From NCBI RefSeq assembly GCF_003885045.1, contig NZ_RHJS01000002.1, positions 1,798,001-1,862,000 of the forward strand: a stretch of DNA of 64,000 bases. The letters are read 5' to 3'. The DNA is from Schaedlerella arabinosiphila. GTDB lineage: Bacteria > Bacillota > Clostridia > Lachnospirales > Lachnospiraceae. Numbering within the stretch: position 1 is the first letter of the stretch; each line of letters begins with the position of its first letter. Position numbers and translations under genes: made by a program. Of the stretch, positions 7,678-15,740 are shown one piece after another. The notes below the pieces were generated by a model. It had not been told where the DNA came from. It saw only the letters and a list, made by a program, of their open reading frames with translations, and did no database searches.

Positions 7678-9369
7678 TCAGTGCTCCATCCCGCAGGGCG
7701 CGGCAGTCTCTGTCAGGCGGCGGTCATGCATCACGGCGCTGTAGAACCGAAAGCCGCCGGAGAGGTTTCGGCAGGCAAAGCCGTATCCGGAGAGTATCCG
7801 GCAGGCAATATAGCTGCGCAGTCCGCTCTGGCACATAACATAGACCGGCTTTTTGTCTGGAATCTCTCCTAAGCGTTCCCGCAGCGCGTCCACGGGAATG
7901 TTTGCAAAGCCGTCAATATGTCCGTTCTCATATTCTTCCGGGGTGCGGACGTCCAAAAGGGTTACGCTTCCGTCGCGGGGCAGTTTGGCCACATCCCTGG
8001 GATGGAACTGCTTCAAATTCCCTTTTGCGATATTATCAATCATGAATCCCGCCATATTTACCGGATCTTTGGCAGAAGAATAGGGCGGCGCATAGGCCAG
8101 GTCAAGCTCTTTAAGCTCTGTAGCTTTCAGCCCTCCGTGAATGGCCGCGGCCAGCACGTCGATGCGTTTGTCCACGCCTTCATATCCGATGATCTGGCCG
8201 CCTAAAAGGCGGTACGTGCCTTTCTCAAAAAGGACTTTCATGGTCATCAGCCGGCCGCCGGGATAGTAGCCGGCATGGCTCATGGGGGAGAGGACCACTT
8301 GGTCGGTCTCAATACCGGCTGCCTTTGCGTTTCGCTCGTTCAATCCGGTGACAGCCGCCGTCAGATCGAATATTTTGATCACGGAGCTGCCCAGAGACCC
8401 AACGTAGCGGCTGTCTCCGCCGCAGATGTTGTCTGCCGCAATGCGGCCCTGTTTATTTGCGGGGCCGGCCAGGGAGATCAGGGCATCCTGCCCGGAAACG
8501 GCGTGTTTGACCTGTACGGCATCCCCCACCGCATAGATATCCTGCGCCGAGGTTTCCATCCGGTCATTGACCAGGATGCTGCCTTTGATGCCCAGTTTCA
8601 GCCCCGCATCCCGGGCCAGCCCGGTATCCGGGGTGACGCCGATGGAGAGCACCACCATGTCGGCATGAAGGGGCGCCTCGTCTTTCAGCAGGACATCCAT
8701 ACCTCCGTCTTTTTCCTCAAAGCCTTCCACCGTATGCCCAAGTATCAGCCGGACGCCGCGTTTCCTCATCTCGCCGTGGATGAAGGCGGCCATATCCGCG
8801 TCAAAGGGGGTCATAAGCTGCCTGGGCCGCTGGACAATGGTAACGTCCATCCCGGATTCCCGCAGGTTCTCCGCCAGTTCCAGGCCGATAAAGCCGCCCC
8901 CTGCCAGCACGGCAGATTTTGGCTGGTTCCGTTGGATGTAGTCCTTGATTCGGAAAGTATCCTCCACCGTCCGCAGGGTAAACAGCTTTTCCAGGCCAAC
9001 GCCGGGAAGCCGGGGCTGGGTCGGTTTTGCTCCGGGAGAGAGAAGCAGCTTGTCGTAGCTCTCCTCAAATTCAGAGCCGTTTTCCAGATTGCGCACCGTG
9101 ACTTTTTTCTCATCCGGATGGATGGCAATGACTTCATGGCGTACTTTCATAACGACCCTGAAGCGTGAGAAGAAGCTTTCCGGCGTCTGGAGCGTCAGAT
9201 CCTCCGGATCTTCAATGACTCCGCCGATATAATAGGGCAGGCCGCAGTTTGCGTAGGAAACATACCCGGAACGTTCGAACACGATGATTTCCGCCTGTTC
9301 ATCCAGCCTGCGGATTCTGGCCGCCGCGGTCGCCCCGCCTGCGACGCCGCCTACAATCACAATTTTCAT
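7678..9369 (-). CDS. CoA-disulfide reductase-like FAD oxidoreductase with C-terminal rhodanese domain
   Basis: 563 residues. The N-terminal FAD-binding GGVAGGATAAARIRRL and the SYANCGLPYY active-site loop (C42) are those of CoA-disulfide/polysulfide reductases. A second nucleotide-binding motif GGGFIGLELAENL and the dimerisation domain follow. The last ~100 residues are a rhodanese domain (LLDVRTPEEYENGHI) with its cysteine at 513 in MCQSG. CoADR-rhodanese fusions reduce CoA disulfide, CoA persulfide or polysulfide with NAD(P)H and handle sulfane sulfur. ATG 9369 follows GGTGGAGA; an 11-codon upstream extension overlaps the rhodanese gene and is unlikely. Second gene of an operon: the rhodanese stop lies 1 nt before this ATG. 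Confidence 0.9.
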   Translation of the reverse strand: MKIVIVGGVAGGATAAARIRRLDEQAEIIVFERSGYVSYANCGLPYYIGGVIEDPEDLTLQTPESFFSRFRVVMKVRHEVIAIHPDEKKVTVRNLENGSEFEESYDKLLLSPGAKPTQPRLPGVGLEKLFTLRTVEDTFRIKDYIQRNQPKSAVLAGGGFIGLELAENLRESGMDVTIVQRPRQLMTPFDADMAAFIHGEMRKRGVRLILGHTVEGFEEKDGGMDVLLKDEAPLHADMVVLSIGVTPDTGLARDAGLKLGIKGSILVNDRMETSAQDIYAVGDAVQVKHAVSGQDALISLAGPANKQGRIAADNICGGDSRYVGSLGSSVIKIFDLTAAVTGLNERNAKAAGIETDQVVLSPMSHAGYYPGGRLMTMKVLFEKGTYRLLGGQIIGYEGVDKRIDVLAAAIHGGLKATELKELDLAYAPPYSSAKDPVNMAGFMIDNIAKGNLKQFHPRDVAKLPRDGSVTLLDVRTPEEYENGHIDGFANIPVDALRERLGEIPDKKPVYVMCQSGLRSYIACRILSGYGFACRNLSGGFRFYSAVMHDRRLTETAAPCGMEH

Positions 9370-9370
9370 A

Positions 9371-9691
9371 TCACATCTCCACCTTTCCCGAATAGGAGGC
9401 AATGCCTCCGATATTTTTCACATTTTGATATCCCATTTTTATAAGCCGGCTGACTGCCTGGCTGCTTCTGCTTCCTGAGTAGCAGTATACAAAGACCGGG
9501 GTGCTTTTATCGCTGATCACGCCGGCTGCCTGCTCCAGAGACTGCAGCGGCACATTTCTGCTCTTGGGGACATGCCCCTCCCGGTATTCCTGCGGGGTGC
9601 GGACATCCAGCAGAACGGCGCCGGGGACGGCACTGTAATCCTTTAAGCCCTGATTGATATCAGGGGAACGTAAAAAATCGAATAAACCCAT
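9371..9691 (-). CDS. Single-domain rhodanese-like sulfurtransferase
   Basis: 106 residues, one rhodanese domain: LLDVRTPQEYREGHVPKSRN, then the active loop CYSGSRS that would carry the persulfide. No signal peptide, so it is cytoplasmic. It starts the operon with the CoADR-rhodanese fusion, its TGA lying 1 nt before the next ATG, and has a strong CCAGGAGG ribosome site. The pair probably shuttles sulfane sulfur between thiols. A candidate Crp/Fnr-type dyad lies about 41 nt before its predicted transcription start. Confidence 0.9.
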   Translation of the reverse strand: MGLFDFLRSPDINQGLKDYSAVPGAVLLDVRTPQEYREGHVPKSRNVPLQSLEQAAGVISDKSTPVFVYCYSGSRSSQAVSRLIKMGYQNVKNIGGIASYSGKVEM

Positions 9692-9723
9692 ATGGTTGTA
9701 CCTCCTGGTTGTTTGATGGATAT

Positions 9724-9765
9724 AGTATAATGCATGGAATTGGAAATGACCGTGATGATGTCACA
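9724..9765 (-). promoter_or_regulatory. Candidate Crp/Fnr box and -10 element of the rhodanese operon
   Basis: The dyad CGTGA-TGATG-TCACA lies at 9751-9765. On the minus strand a TATACT -10 element occupies 9724-9729, which places the predicted start near 9717 and the dyad centre about 41 nt upstream. This is the usual spot for a class II Crp/Fnr activator, and there is no good -35 hexamer, as expected for activated promoters. The half-site spacer is 5 nt, not the canonical 6 for Crp, so the call is tentative. Confidence 0.4.
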
Positions 9766-9912
9766 GAAGGATGGATCTCGGATCATCATCAAACTGCTTT
9801 TTATGAATATATGAATATTTCCATTGAATCGGCAATCCAAAATTGCTATACTATCCATATGCTGTGAAACGTCTAACGAAATCTGGAGGGGATTGGAAGG
9901 AGTCTATAAGCG

Positions 9913-11616
9913 ATGGTGATGTGGAAAAAGAAACTCCCGATCGGAATTGAAAATTTTGAAGAACTCAGAAAAGAAGATTTTTATTATGCCGACAAAACAG
10001 GGCTTATTGTTGAATTACTTCGGAATTGGGGAGCGGTAAATCTCTTTACCCGTCCGCGAAGATTTGGGAAAACTCTGACGATGAGTATGCTGGAACGCTT
10101 TTTCTCATTGGATGGGGATAAGAGTATTTTTGATGGGCTGGAAATTTCAAAAGAAGCTTCGCTTTGTAAGGAATATATGGGGAAGTATCCGGTTGTTTCG
10201 ATTTCTTTGAAAGGGATTGACGCGAGATCCTATGAGACGGCATATCAGATGGCAGTCCAAGTGATCATAGAAGCTGCCGCAAAGTTCTACTTCCTTTTAG
10301 ACAGCGAAAAACTCAATGATCATGACAGAGCAGAATACGAACAGCTTCTGGATAAAAATATGAATGAAGGTATGCTTGGCATCAGCCTGAAACGGTTGTC
10401 AGGAATGTTGGAAAAACACTATGGTACAAAAGTGATTCTGCTGATTGATGAATATGATGTCCCTTTGGCAAAGGCACATGCGAATGGATATTATGACCAG
10501 ATGATTTCTTTGATCCGAAGTCTGCTTGGAGAGGCACTCAAAACAAATAACAGCTTGAAATTTGCAGTACTGACAGGATGCCTTCGGATCTCGAAGGAGA
10601 GCATTTTTACCGGGCTTAACAATCTGAAGGTATTGACCATTGCAGACGAGCGTTTTGATGAGTATTTCGGTTTTACGGATACAGAAGTGAAAGAACTTCT
10701 GGAATATTATGGTGTATCGGATCATTATGAGACCGTAAAAAGGTGGTACGATGGATACCAGTTCGGAAATACGGAGGTGTACTGCCCGTGGGATGTGCTG
10801 AACCATTGCGACAGGATCAGAGACAGCCGGGATGCGCAGCCGGAAAACTACTGGATCAACACCAGCAGCAACGACGCGGTGAAGAGATTTATCCAGGAAT
10901 CGGCAAATGCGGCAACAAAACGGGACATCGAACGTCTGGTAGCAGGGGAAACCATTATAAAGGAAATCCATCAGGAACTTACGTACCCGGAGATCTATCA
11001 GACGGTTGACAATATCTGGAGCCTGCTCTTTACAACCGGCTATCTGACCCAGCGCGGAAAAGCGGAGGGAAGGCAGATGAAACTGGCCATTCCCAATCTG
11101 GCAGTCCGGGATGTGTTTGTGACCCAGATTATGGATTTTTTCAAGGAGAATGTCCGGGAAGACGGGGATACATTGAACCGCTTCTGTGATGCCCTGCAGC
11201 ATGGGGATGCGGAAACCGTTGAGCAGATTTTCGCAGAATATCTGCGGAAAACCATCTGTATCCGTGACACAGCCGTACGGACGGACATGAAGGAAAACTT
11301 TTACCATGGGATTCTTTTGGGAATCCTGGGCGTGAAGAACCGATGGGGTATCTCCTCCAACCGGGAGATGGGCGAGGGATACGCGGATATCCTTGCGGAA
11401 CCGGACACCGGGGATATGGGAATTATCATAGAAGTAAAATATGCCCATGACGGAGATCTGGACGCAGCATGCAAAGAAGCCTTGAAACAGATCGAGTATA
11501 CCAGATATGAAAAGGATCTGGAAGACGACGGGGTAGACAATATACTGAAATATGGAATTGCATGTTATAAAAAGCGGTGCAGGGTCTGGATTATGACAAA
11601 GAATTGGCAGCAATAA
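9913..11616 (+). CDS. AAA-ATPase-like / PD-(D/E)XK nuclease-superfamily protein (copy 2)
   Basis: 567 residues, collinear with the protein at 5916-7616: LPIGIENFEEL...YYADKT, P-loop RPRRFGKT, Walker B LLIDEYDVPLAKA, sensor-like TGCLRISKESIFTGLNN, and the C-terminal nuclease core GEGYADI...IIEVKYAHD. By eye roughly half the residues match copy 1, so this is an old duplication or two separate acquisitions. AAGGAG lies 10 nt before ATG 9913; an ATG two codons later is spaced less well. It stands alone with its own upstream region and is followed 49 nt later by a small membrane-protein gene. Function not established for the family. Confidence 0.85.
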   Translation: MVMWKKKLPIGIENFEELRKEDFYYADKTGLIVELLRNWGAVNLFTRPRRFGKTLTMSMLERFFSLDGDKSIFDGLEISKEASLCKEYMGKYPVVSISLKGIDARSYETAYQMAVQVIIEAAAKFYFLLDSEKLNDHDRAEYEQLLDKNMNEGMLGISLKRLSGMLEKHYGTKVILLIDEYDVPLAKAHANGYYDQMISLIRSLLGEALKTNNSLKFAVLTGCLRISKESIFTGLNNLKVLTIADERFDEYFGFTDTEVKELLEYYGVSDHYETVKRWYDGYQFGNTEVYCPWDVLNHCDRIRDSRDAQPENYWINTSSNDAVKRFIQESANAATKRDIERLVAGETIIKEIHQELTYPEIYQTVDNIWSLLFTTGYLTQRGKAEGRQMKLAIPNLAVRDVFVTQIMDFFKENVREDGDTLNRFCDALQHGDAETVEQIFAEYLRKTICIRDTAVRTDMKENFYHGILLGILGVKNRWGISSNREMGEGYADILAEPDTGDMGIIIEVKYAHDGDLDAACKEALKQIEYTRYEKDLEDDGVDNILKYGIACYKKRCRVWIMTKNWQQ

Positions 11617-11665
11617 GAATTAGAGTAGAGAAATCAATACATCAGGATTGAGAGGAGTTCAATGC

Positions 11666-11908
11666 ATGAAGAAGATTGTAGGAATTATTTTGGCGGTAAT
11701 CGGAATTGTAACGGCAGCAATCAATCTGGTTTTTAAAGTGAATGGACAAACGTCCGTAGCCAGGTCGGTGTCTGTGATTGGTGGCGCAGACGGACCGACT
11801 TCCATTTTTCTTGCCGGAAAAGTAGTAGACACTTCAGCAGTGATAGGGATGGTTGTGGGGATCCTATTGCTTACAGCCGGCATTTTTATGATTGCAAGAA
11901 AAAAATAA
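11666..11908 (+). CDS. 80-residue membrane protein with decarboxylase beta-subunit motif
   Basis: Two hydrophobic helices (residues ~3-22 and ~55-76) flank a loop reading SVIGGADGPTSIFLAGK. That loop is, from knowledge of the family, the highly conserved segment of OadB/GcdB, the membrane beta subunits of sodium-translocating decarboxylases, whose aspartate takes part in sodium transport. Full-length beta subunits are about 370-430 residues with many helices; here only this segment and two flanking helices exist. The ATG at 11666 follows AGAGGAG with an 8-nt gap, and the frame is intact with basic ends (MKK, ARKK), so it looks like a genuine small protein rather than debris. No biotin carrier or carboxyltransferase gene is nearby. 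Confidence 0.75.
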   Translation: MKKIVGIILAVIGIVTAAINLVFKVNGQTSVARSVSVIGGADGPTSIFLAGKVVDTSAVIGMVVGILLLTAGIFMIARKK

Positions 11909-12451
11909 CCAGTTTATATAATAATTCTTTATCCCCTGTTTAAAATGGAACAGGCAATACTATGTGCAGAGCCTTACCTCTGCTTCGCACTGGCTTTTCT
12001 TCTCCAAAACAAACCACTGGTATTTATCGCTTTCGTCTTGGACATTATTCGATATTGGATGAAAATGAATTTGTTATATAGGCAACGGTTCTGACTGCCT
12101 GAAACAGGATTAAAAATGATTTATACATATTCAAGGGCTGTCGCATTAAGTAAATCTGATGCGACAGCCCACTTATATTTTGGCGTATTATTTAGCTTTT
12201 TGTCGTTACAATGCAGAGAAACAATGTAGAGTTCCTCATGGCTATGATATTTGTACACAGAAGTATTTCTGATTGGGTTATATAGAACACGAGAGACTGT
12301 AATAGAACGTGATTATCTGGTAAAAAAGTCTCAGGGTCAGAAAATTAGAAAAAAATCCAATTTTGGTTTTTCTGAATAAAAATGATGTATAGTAATGCTT
12401 GTAAGAAACAGTACTGTTTATAAAAATAAAAAAGTAAAGGAGAAAAACATT
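11909..12451. other. Gene-free AT-rich spacer
   Basis: About 540 nt without a convincing reading frame on either strand. It contains a 12-bp perfect hairpin at 12135-12170 (listed separately) and a weak -10-like TATAGT at 12388-12393 before the secreted-protein gene. A short CCTGTT/AACAGG hairpin near 11937-11956 may end the small membrane-protein transcript. Nothing else stands out. Confidence 0.5.
12135..12170. repeat. 12-bp perfect inverted repeat, terminator or insertion-sequence remnant
   Basis: GGGCTGTCGCAT (12135-12146) pairs exactly with ATGCGACAGCCC (12159-12170) around a 12-nt loop. T-rich sequence follows on the plus strand (ACTTATATTTT). Ends reading GGGCTGTCGCA are also common at insertion-sequence termini, so it may be a collapsed element. 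I see no target duplication around it. Confidence 0.5.
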
Positions 12452-12862
12452 ATGTTCAAAAAACAGATTCTCAAATTAAAACATGGAAAAAGATTGATTG
12501 GCGCAGGACTGCTTGGCTTGATGCTGATGGGATCAATAACGGCATTTGCCGGAAATACCAAAGATAGATATTATAGTGCAACTGTCGGTGCGAGCGGCTA
12601 TTCTACGCCAGTCAGATCAAAGCTGGATTATACATCTTCATATATTTTACATGAAGGAGACAGAGCGGTATATGCAGGGGTTTACAGTGGAGGGGTGAAT
12701 TACTCAGCCAATGGTAGTTCCTATTATGTGGCTGTGGGAACATCCTCATATCTTCCAAATTATGTAAGAGAAAATGGAAAGAGTAGCTGCTGTTTACGTT
12801 TGACTCCTGCGCCAGCAGGATCATGCTATTTGCATGGATGGTGGAGTCCGGACAGTATTTGA
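12452..12862 (+). CDS. Small secreted protein of unknown family
   Basis: 136 residues. A Lys-rich start (MFKKQILKLKHGKR) and the hydrophobic core LIGAGLLGLMLMGSITAFA give a clear signal peptide, probably cut after AFA near residue 31. The mature part (~105 residues) is rich in Tyr, Ser and Gly (KDRYYSATVGASGYS, NYSANGSSYYVAVGTSSY) and has three cysteines near the end (SSCCLRL, GSCYLH); a beta-sandwich is likely. I do not recognise the family. ATG 12452 follows AAAGGAG; the in-frame extension to 12395 has no ribosome site. A terminator follows at 12958-13001. The AT-rich surroundings suggest transfer. Confidence 0.7.
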   Translation: MFKKQILKLKHGKRLIGAGLLGLMLMGSITAFAGNTKDRYYSATVGASGYSTPVRSKLDYTSSYILHEGDRAVYAGVYSGGVNYSANGSSYYVAVGTSSYLPNYVRENGKSSCCLRLTPAPAGSCYLHGWWSPDSI

Positions 12863-12957
12863 TATAAGAACTGTTTAAAAGTGACTTATGCCCTGAATTA
12901 TACAAGAGGCAGTTATTGTGTAAGCAGGTATATACAAGTATGTAAAGAAACAGATCA

Positions 12958-13001
12958 CAGGGAATGTTTTGAATTGAAAGCATTCCCTGCTGTATTTTTT
13001 T
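12958..13001 (+). terminator. Rho-independent terminator of the secreted-protein gene
   Basis: CAGGGAATG (12958-12966) pairs with CATTCCCTG (12981-12989), followed by a T-tract at about 12994-13001. It lies about 95 nt past the stop codon. Confidence 0.75.
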
Positions 13002-13107
13002 CACTTGTGTTTGAATACTATGGGAGATGGTAAAATCTATGCGAAATCTGAATTTCATTGTGTTAGATTGAGTTGCTGAAAATACACTTTGTAAAGAGAG
13101 GTAAGGT

Positions 13108-13866
13108 ATGAAGAAAGCGGTTATTTCAGGAATAATGGTTGTCCTTGTGATTCTGGGGATTGGAATCAGTTATATGCAGTTCCAGGGAAAAGCCCTGCAA
13201 AGGAAGAGCCCTTCAAAGGAAGAGCAGAAGTCTATGGAAGAGAATGATAAAAGGATGGAAAATCTGATGCTGCCGGGGCAGGAGGGGGAGATTGACGAGA
13301 AGTCAGAAGCATTTGCAAAGGAATTACAGGAAAAAGCAGGGCTGACGGTAGACCCCAAAAACATAGCGTCCGTCGGCAGCCCGATCACGAGCGGGAACTA
13401 TTCTTTTACGGTAGACAGCTGGCGGGCCTCAAAAGAATCTCCTGGCTACGCGCTGCCGGAAGGGATGGATTTTAATGCATACGGAGATTTTCCGCAAGTG
13501 GATGCAAATGGAAACATTACGAATGAATTTACCAATGTGATCGCAAATATTACGGTGGAGAATCTGTCAGATGAGCCGATTACGGGGGACGGTCTGTGGG
13601 GCTACCTGACATTGCAGGCTTTTGATATGGGGGAATTTATCAGTGAGGTGCAATATCTGGGAGAAGAAACACCGAGAGAGAACGGCCATAATTATTTTAA
13701 GGAATCCTTTGCAGCAGGTGAGATGAAAAGCTATCCGGTGGTCTTTTTTATGCCGGATGACATATTGAACAGCCAGGAAATCTACCTGGAGATTGATACT
13801 AGCGGAGCTAATCCCCAGCCATCAGATCCAGAATATGCTGTGAAGCGTTTTATCATATTAAACTAA
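13108..13866 (+). CDS. Membrane-anchored extracellular protein, DUF4352/DUF5027-like
   Basis: 252 residues. An N-terminal signal-anchor (residues 4-24, VISGIMVVLVILGIGISYM) without a lipobox cysteine precedes a charged linker rich in Lys/Glu and a folded domain from ~90 onward. That domain has the feel of secreted immunoglobulin-like DUF4352/DUF5027 proteins: VGSPITSGNYSFTVDSWRAS, then VIANITVENLSDEPI and a late FAAGEMKSYPVVFFMPDD strand pair. Such proteins are often found with secreted or antibiotic-resistance loci; function unknown. A GAGAGGTAAGG site precedes the ATG. A short frame just downstream repeats its N-terminal pattern and may be a broken duplicate. Confidence 0.65.
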   Translation: MKKAVISGIMVVLVILGIGISYMQFQGKALQRKSPSKEEQKSMEENDKRMENLMLPGQEGEIDEKSEAFAKELQEKAGLTVDPKNIASVGSPITSGNYSFTVDSWRASKESPGYALPEGMDFNAYGDFPQVDANGNITNEFTNVIANITVENLSDEPITGDGLWGYLTLQAFDMGEFISEVQYLGEETPRENGHNYFKESFAAGEMKSYPVVFFMPDDILNSQEIYLEIDTSGANPQPSDPEYAVKRFIILN

Positions 13867-13874
13867 CACGATAA

Positions 13875-14039
13875 ATGTTATTTATGTTAATTGCAGGTGT
13901 TGGAATTAGTAATATTCTTTACAGAAATGGTCTGCTTACAAAAGAGCAGCGGGAATCTCGCAAGGAGAATAAAAAAGAGAAGGAAGTGCTGATAAAACCT
14001 GAACAGAAAGAAAGGGTGTGGAATATTAGCCAGAAATAA
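13875..14039 (+). pseudogene. Possible N-terminal remnant of a paralogue of the preceding gene
   Basis: A 54-codon frame beginning 9 nt after the previous stop. Its start, LFMLIAGVGISNILYRNG, then KEQRESRKENKKEK, follows the same order as the preceding protein's anchor and charged linker (VLVILGIGISYM..., SKEEQKSMEENDKR), but the folded domain is absent. It has no ribosome site. Most simply it is the leftover of a tandem duplicate; an intact small protein is less likely. Confidence 0.35.
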
Positions 14040-14105
14040 TAGAAATCTAGAAAACAAGGTAGTGGGGTTTTGATAGAATTCCATTACAGAAGTAGATAAA
14101 AATGT

Positions 14106-14132
14106 TCTCCAGGTGTCTGCCTGGAGATTTTT
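14106..14132 (+). terminator. Rho-independent terminator
   Basis: TCTCCAGG (14106-14113), a six-base loop, CCTGGAGA (14120-14127) and then TTTTT. It ends the 13.1-14.0 kb unit and insulates the ATPase gene. Confidence 0.8.
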
Positions 14133-14166
14133 ATGATTTGTCGCAAAAATATTTTATGGAAAAATA

Positions 14167-14194
14167 TTGCATAAAAAATATAACGTGATACAAT
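14167..14194 (+). promoter_or_regulatory. Predicted promoter of the orphan ATPase gene
   Basis: TTGCAT (14167-14172), 16-nt spacer, TACAAT (14189-14194), about 36 nt before the ATG at 14231. Confidence 0.5.
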
Positions 14195-14230
14195 AGATAT
14201 AATTAAAAAGATTATTTGGGAGGAATAACA

Positions 14231-15511
14231 ATGATTATTGAGTTGAGAGCAAAAAATTGTTTTGCGTTTGAGGATCAGATTATCTTTTCAATGAAAGCTG
14301 ACATGAGAAATAAAAAGTTTTCTTCCAATGTACACAGAGAAAATAATTTTAATGTATTAAAAGTTGCAGGTATATATGGACCTAACAATGCGGGGAAGAC
14401 TTGTCTGGTTAAATGCATTCGTGAGATAAAGAATATATTATTAAATCACGATACAAGAATTATGGAGAATCTATTTACTGAAAATCCGGTATGCGAACTG
14501 GGTATAACATTCCTTAGCAGTGGCAGAGAATTTTTTTATAATATTAAATATAATATAAAAAAGAAAGAATATGTTTACGAAAAGTTCGGAGAGATTTTGA
14601 AAGATCCGTATTCTAATGAGAAAGTTGATGTTTGGTTGTTGAAAGACAATGAGAACATGCAATATGAATGCATTGATAAGGAAATTATTCCAATGATTTC
14701 AATAGTAACCCAGAATCATCTTCTTTGTTATCTTATAGATGTTAATAAGTTTGAGCATTTAGCAGAAATGAAGAAAATTATTACAGAATTTGCAGAAAAA
14801 ATTGATATTATAAATATGAATAATATTCCGCTTCAGAAGACGATTAATCTTATGAAGAATGAAAACAACCTCCAGGACAAAGTAGTGAATTTTATAAAAA
14901 ATGCCGATTTATATATGGATAATTTCAAATATGTTGATATGGATGAATTGAATTTGATAGTAGAGGAAGGAAAAGAGCAGCCTGACGAAAAGGTTCTGGC
15001 TATTAAGAATGAAATTATTGATAAGATCCGTTTAGTTTCTGTATATAAAGGGATTTCAGTTCCTAGTATCCTTTTTGATTCTACCGGAACGAAAAAAATT
15101 GCAGCGTTAGCAAGTTATATTATTGAGGGATTGGAACAAGGAAGAATTCTTGTAATAGATGAATTAGACAGTAGTATTCATTTTAAACTTACAAGGGCGA
15201 TTGTAGCGATGTTCAATAATGAATTAAATACAGAAGCACAAATGATTTTTACAGTGCATGATATTAATTTGATGGATTGTAAAAGAATGTTCCGAAAAGA
15301 GCAGATATGGTTTGTCCATAAGGATGAAGACGGCGTGTATGTATATTCATTGGCGGATTTTACTGCACAGCAGGGTGTGCGGGATACAACAGATATTATG
15401 GAAAAATACAGGAAGGGTGCATTGGGCGCTTTGCCGGATCCTGAATTGTTTCATTCGCTGTTAGATTTGAAAGGAAACAGGAGAGGGGGAGTTCCGAGAG
15501 ATGAAGAATAG
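14231..15511 (+). CDS. OLD/RloA-like AAA ATP-binding protein
   Basis: 426 residues of an ABC/SMC-like ATPase (AAA_15/AAA_21 group). Walker A is GPNNAGKT at 50-57. A signature-like FDSTGTKKIAAL, Walker B ILVIDELDSSIH and an H-loop in FTVHDINLMD follow in the last third. Relatives in phage-defence islands are usually followed by an RloB-type partner. Here the frame directly after (an ATG overlapping the stop) ends within ten codons, and the next 200 nt hold only tiny frames, so the partner is missing or destroyed. Base composition is strikingly AT-rich compared with the core genes to the right, which points to horizontal transfer. ATG 14231 follows GGGAGGA. Confidence 0.8.
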   Translation: MIIELRAKNCFAFEDQIIFSMKADMRNKKFSSNVHRENNFNVLKVAGIYGPNNAGKTCLVKCIREIKNILLNHDTRIMENLFTENPVCELGITFLSSGREFFYNIKYNIKKKEYVYEKFGEILKDPYSNEKVDVWLLKDNENMQYECIDKEIIPMISIVTQNHLLCYLIDVNKFEHLAEMKKIITEFAEKIDIINMNNIPLQKTINLMKNENNLQDKVVNFIKNADLYMDNFKYVDMDELNLIVEEGKEQPDEKVLAIKNEIIDKIRLVSVYKGISVPSILFDSTGTKKIAALASYIIEGLEQGRILVIDELDSSIHFKLTRAIVAMFNNELNTEAQMIFTVHDINLMDCKRMFRKEQIWFVHKDEDGVYVYSLADFTAQQGVRDTTDIMEKYRKGALGALPDPELFHSLLDLKGNRRGGVPRDEE

Positions 15512-15619
15512 ACTTCCCAAATGGACTATTTGATGAAAGAGGATTACGATTGGATAAGGGCAATAAATTCCATATTAGAAGAATAGTATGGGAACTTGTA
15601 AGACATTTAGGATATTTGC

Positions 15620-15648
15620 TTGAAGTTCTTCCTTAAAATGTATATAAT
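15620..15648 (+). promoter_or_regulatory. Predicted promoter of the radical-SAM/rng operon
   Basis: TTGAAG (15620-15625), 17-nt spacer, TATAAT (15643-15648). The leader to the ATG at 15741 is about 85 nt and contains a short ACAGA/TCTGT hairpin followed by TTTT, possibly a weak attenuator. Confidence 0.65.
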
Positions 15649-15740
15649 ATTGGCAATTGAGTTCCAACAGATGCTGTCTGTTTTTGAACGGCAATGCCGG
15701 AGAATATCGTAAACTATATACAAAAACCGAAAGGAATCCT

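Noticed and set aside
12612..13058. 148-codon leftward frame opposite the secreted-protein gene
   Set aside because: It would overlap a signal-peptide-bearing gene and its terminator; composition (His/Leu/Asn-rich) is typical of random AT-rich frames.
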